The notes under the pieces were generated by a model, which had not been told where the DNA came from, made no database searches, and saw nothing but the letters and a program-made list of their open reading frames with translations. Both the position numbers and the translations under genes were made by a program. 64,000 nt of DNA from Pseudodesulfovibrio cashew (GTDB lineage Bacteria > Desulfobacterota > Desulfovibrionia > Desulfovibrionales > Desulfovibrionaceae): positions 2,457,501 through 2,521,500 of the forward strand of contig NZ_CP046400.1 of assembly GCF_009762795.1 (NCBI RefSeq), in the 5' to 3' direction. Shown here in pieces: positions 62,570-64,000 of the stretch; position 1 is the stretch's first letter; each line of letters starts with the position of its first letter.

Positions 62570-63727
62570 GTGACAGGTGGCGATTTCCGAAGTCTGTGCG
62601 TGGTAGGGCGTTTTAGAACCTTTTCGGCCCTGTTCCTAATTTTATTTCTTTTGGCAGTGTCCCCTGCTTCAGCTGCTCCGCCCGTCCGAATCGCCATGAT
62701 CACAGCCAAGACGGGCGTGGCCGGAAAAACCAATTCCCTCTCTTTTGACGCCGCCCGGTTCTCCGTGGACAAGATAAACAGCGAGGGCGGCATCCTGGGC
62801 CGTTCCGTGGAGTTGTTGGAGTTCGACAACCGGAGTACCCCCGAAGGCAGCGCTCAGGCGGCGCGGCAGGCCATCAAGGACGGCGTCGTTGCCGTGGTGG
62901 GCTGCAACTGGAGCTCCCACTCCCTGGCTATGGCCGATGTGCTTCAGAAGGCCGGGGTGCCCATGGTCACTCACATGTCGACCAATCCCGCCGTGACCCG
63001 GGTGGGTGATTACATCTTCCGCATCTGCTACACGGACTCCTTTCAAGGCGCAGGCCTGGCAAGCTTTGCGCGACGGCGGCTCAGGGACAAAACCGCCGTG
63101 GTGCTTGTGGACGAGTCCCGGACCTACAGCATCGGGCTCGCCGATACCTTCATCCGCTCGTTTGAGCGGCTTGGTGGGCAGATCCTGTGGAAGGGCGTTT
63201 ATCATGCCGACTCGGTTCCGTTCGCTGCCATCATCGGCGTCGTCAATAGGTATGAGCCGGACGCGCTTTTCGTTCCCGGAGGGTATGAGGACGTGTCGGG
63301 CTTTTTCCTCGAGGCCAAGCGGACGGGCCATGACTATCACCTGCTCAGTGGAGACGGCGTGGGCATGAAACTCTTCGACTATGTTGGCCGCAACGTCAGC
63401 GGCATCTATTTTTCAAGTCATTGGAGCCGTTGGGTGAATACGGAGTTGTCACGGCGTTTCGTCAAGGAGTACGAGCAGTCCGTGGGCAAGTTGAAGGAAG
63501 ATACCTCGGCCCTGGTCTACGATAGCTTCATGTTGCTCAAGGACGCCATGGAACGGGCAGGGACCGTGGATAAGGCCAAGGTTCGTGACGCACTTGCCGC
63601 CACCAGGGGGTTCAAGGGTATTACAGGGACGATCCGTTTCGACGAAAACGGTGATCCCATCAAGCCCATGGTCATCAACGAACTCAGGTTTGGCGGGATT
63701 ATGTTTCTGGAGCAGATCGACCCCTGA
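62570..63727 (+). CDS. Branched-chain-type periplasmic binding protein, orphan, GTG start
   Basis: 385 residues. A signal peptide (FSALFLILFLLAVSPASAA) is followed by a Peripla_BP_6/LivK-type fold: IAMITAKTGVAGK, FSVDKINSEGGILGRSVEL, AVVGCNWSSHSLAMADVL, GVPMVTH and YDSFMLLKDAMERAG. The start is a GTG at 62570 with GGAG 7 nt upstream. No permease or ATPase is adjacent, so it may present a ligand to a receptor. The closest membrane protein is the AlbA_2 sensor just upstream; a link is only suggested by position. Confidence 0.86.
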   Translation: MTGGDFRSLCVVGRFRTFSALFLILFLLAVSPASAAPPVRIAMITAKTGVAGKTNSLSFDAARFSVDKINSEGGILGRSVELLEFDNRSTPEGSAQAARQAIKDGVVAVVGCNWSSHSLAMADVLQKAGVPMVTHMSTNPAVTRVGDYIFRICYTDSFQGAGLASFARRRLRDKTAVVLVDESRTYSIGLADTFIRSFERLGGQILWKGVYHADSVPFAAIIGVVNRYEPDALFVPGGYEDVSGFFLEAKRTGHDYHLLSGDGVGMKLFDYVGRNVSGIYFSSHWSRWVNTELSRRFVKEYEQSVGKLKEDTSALVYDSFMLLKDAMERAGTVDKAKVRDALAATRGFKGITGTIRFDENGDPIKPMVINELRFGGIMFLEQIDP

Positions 63728-63798
63728 CCGGGCGAGAGGTCCTATTCGGGGGATTGGCCGTTGGTCAAGGCAGTCCGGGGCAAAACGCTTTACATTCA

Positions 63799-63804
63799 TA
63801 TAAT
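63799..63804 (+). promoter_or_regulatory. Possible -10 box of argF
   Basis: A perfect TATAAT, with no recognisable -35 box at 16-18 nt. A start near 63811 would put the first bases of the transcript at the hairpin arm described next. Confidence 0.4.
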
Positions 63805-63814
63805 AATGGGCCAA

Positions 63815-63857
63815 ACTCCACCTCTTTCGTAAGCATATGGCAAATGACAAGTGGAGT
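63815..63857 (+). promoter_or_regulatory. argF leader hairpin hiding the Shine-Dalgarno
   Basis: ACTCCAC (63815-63821) pairs perfectly with GTGGAGT (63851-63857) across a 29-nt loop. The right arm contains GGAG, the only good Shine-Dalgarno for the ATG at 63867. Confidence 0.45.
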
Positions 63858-63866
63858 AACTACACG

Positions 63867-64000
63867 ATGCCCAAGCATTTCTTGACCATTCTGGACATCC
63901 CCAGGGATGAGGCCCATCAGGTGCTCGCACGCGCCAAGGAGATGAAGGACAACGCTGTCCGTACCGATCTCCTGTCCGGCAAGGTGCTGCTCCTGATTTT
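63867..64000 (+). CDS. argF: Ornithine carbamoyltransferase, N-terminal fragment cut by the window end
   Basis: About 44 codons are visible, reading MPKHFLTILDIPRDEAHQVL and then ARAKEMKD and LSGKVLLLIF, the N-terminal pattern of ArgF (the strand and helix before the carbamoyl-phosphate loop). It makes citrulline from ornithine and carbamoyl phosphate in arginine synthesis. Only the first tenth is present, so other carbamoyltransferases cannot be fully excluded, but HFLTILD with LSGK is characteristic. GGAG lies 10 nt upstream of the ATG, a rather long gap. Confidence 0.85.
   Translation, partial: MPKHFLTILDIPRDEAHQVLARAKEMKDNAVRTDLLSGKVLLLI

Overview
The window is GC-rich, gene-dense chromosomal DNA. 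Its gene content fits a Desulfovibrionaceae sulfate reducer (Desulfovibrio/Pseudodesulfovibrio type), although this is inferred from remembered protein families rather than from a phylogeny. Supporting points are a PurH split into two separate single-domain proteins, a large NAD-dependent glutamate dehydrogenase, a Wtp-type tungstate/molybdate transporter, several iron-sulfur proteins, many two-component and chemotaxis proteins, and a flagellar flgB operon leaving the left edge behind a sigma-54-like promoter. No rRNA, tRNA, CRISPR array, transposase or prophage was recognised.

Layout. 1-86: 5' end of flgB (-). 532-9070: TPR protein, IMP cyclohydrolase (PurH N-domain), HflX, then on the minus strand a CDF transporter, PlsY and an RNase II-family exonuclease, then a SemiSWEET (+) and AICAR transformylase (PurH C-domain, -). 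9309-14207: chemoreceptor, small conserved protein, PurA, DNA polymerase III delta' and a GNAT protein. 14204-21138: a divergently arranged ABM-fold protein and a four-gene electron-transfer module (acyl-CoA dehydrogenase, ETF-quinone oxidoreductase-like iron-sulfur flavoprotein, EtfB, EtfA) punctuated by long intercistronic hairpin repeats. 21227-29122 (-): hybrid kinase, receiver, DsrE-like protein, three Tad pilus TadE/TadG genes, an SGNH-like membrane protein, a Cys-rich dicluster ferredoxin and a periplasmic binding protein. 29273-30629: DUF202 protein and DMT transporter. 30807-37616 (-): Tat-exported aspartate decarboxylase/transaminase, wtpABC and typA. 37792-40430: amino-acid permease tightly linked to aspartase. 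40434-51008: binding protein, RlpA, glycine-zipper lipoprotein, a membrane hybrid kinase with its sigma-54 response regulator, HU, DNA glycosylase Tag, Hpt and CheV. 51231-59285: NAD-GDH, Tpx, ArsR plus an SO_0444-type metal efflux permease, and a NitT/TauT-type ABC transporter. 59508-63727: phoH, ybeY, a membrane receptor ending in a Schlafen/AlbA_2 domain, and an orphan branched-chain-type binding protein. 63867-64000: start of argF, cut by the window.

How the genes work together. Purine synthesis is represented by both PurH halves and PurA. Aspartate/glutamate/fumarate metabolism is represented by the Tat-targeted aspartate decarboxylase, aspartase with its linked permease, and NAD-GDH. 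Metal handling appears as CDF, Wtp and ArsR/SO_0444. The 14.7-21.1 kb electron-transfer module is the most unusual metabolic unit: its ETF subunits have lost recognisable nucleotide/FAD-contact motifs, and its promoter region carries a TetR-like palindrome. The most unusual single protein is the 60921-62489 transmembrane sensor fused to an AlbA_2 domain. Two genes (hflX and phoH) appear to start at non-canonical codons (ATC and CTG), each with a well-placed Shine-Dalgarno sequence.
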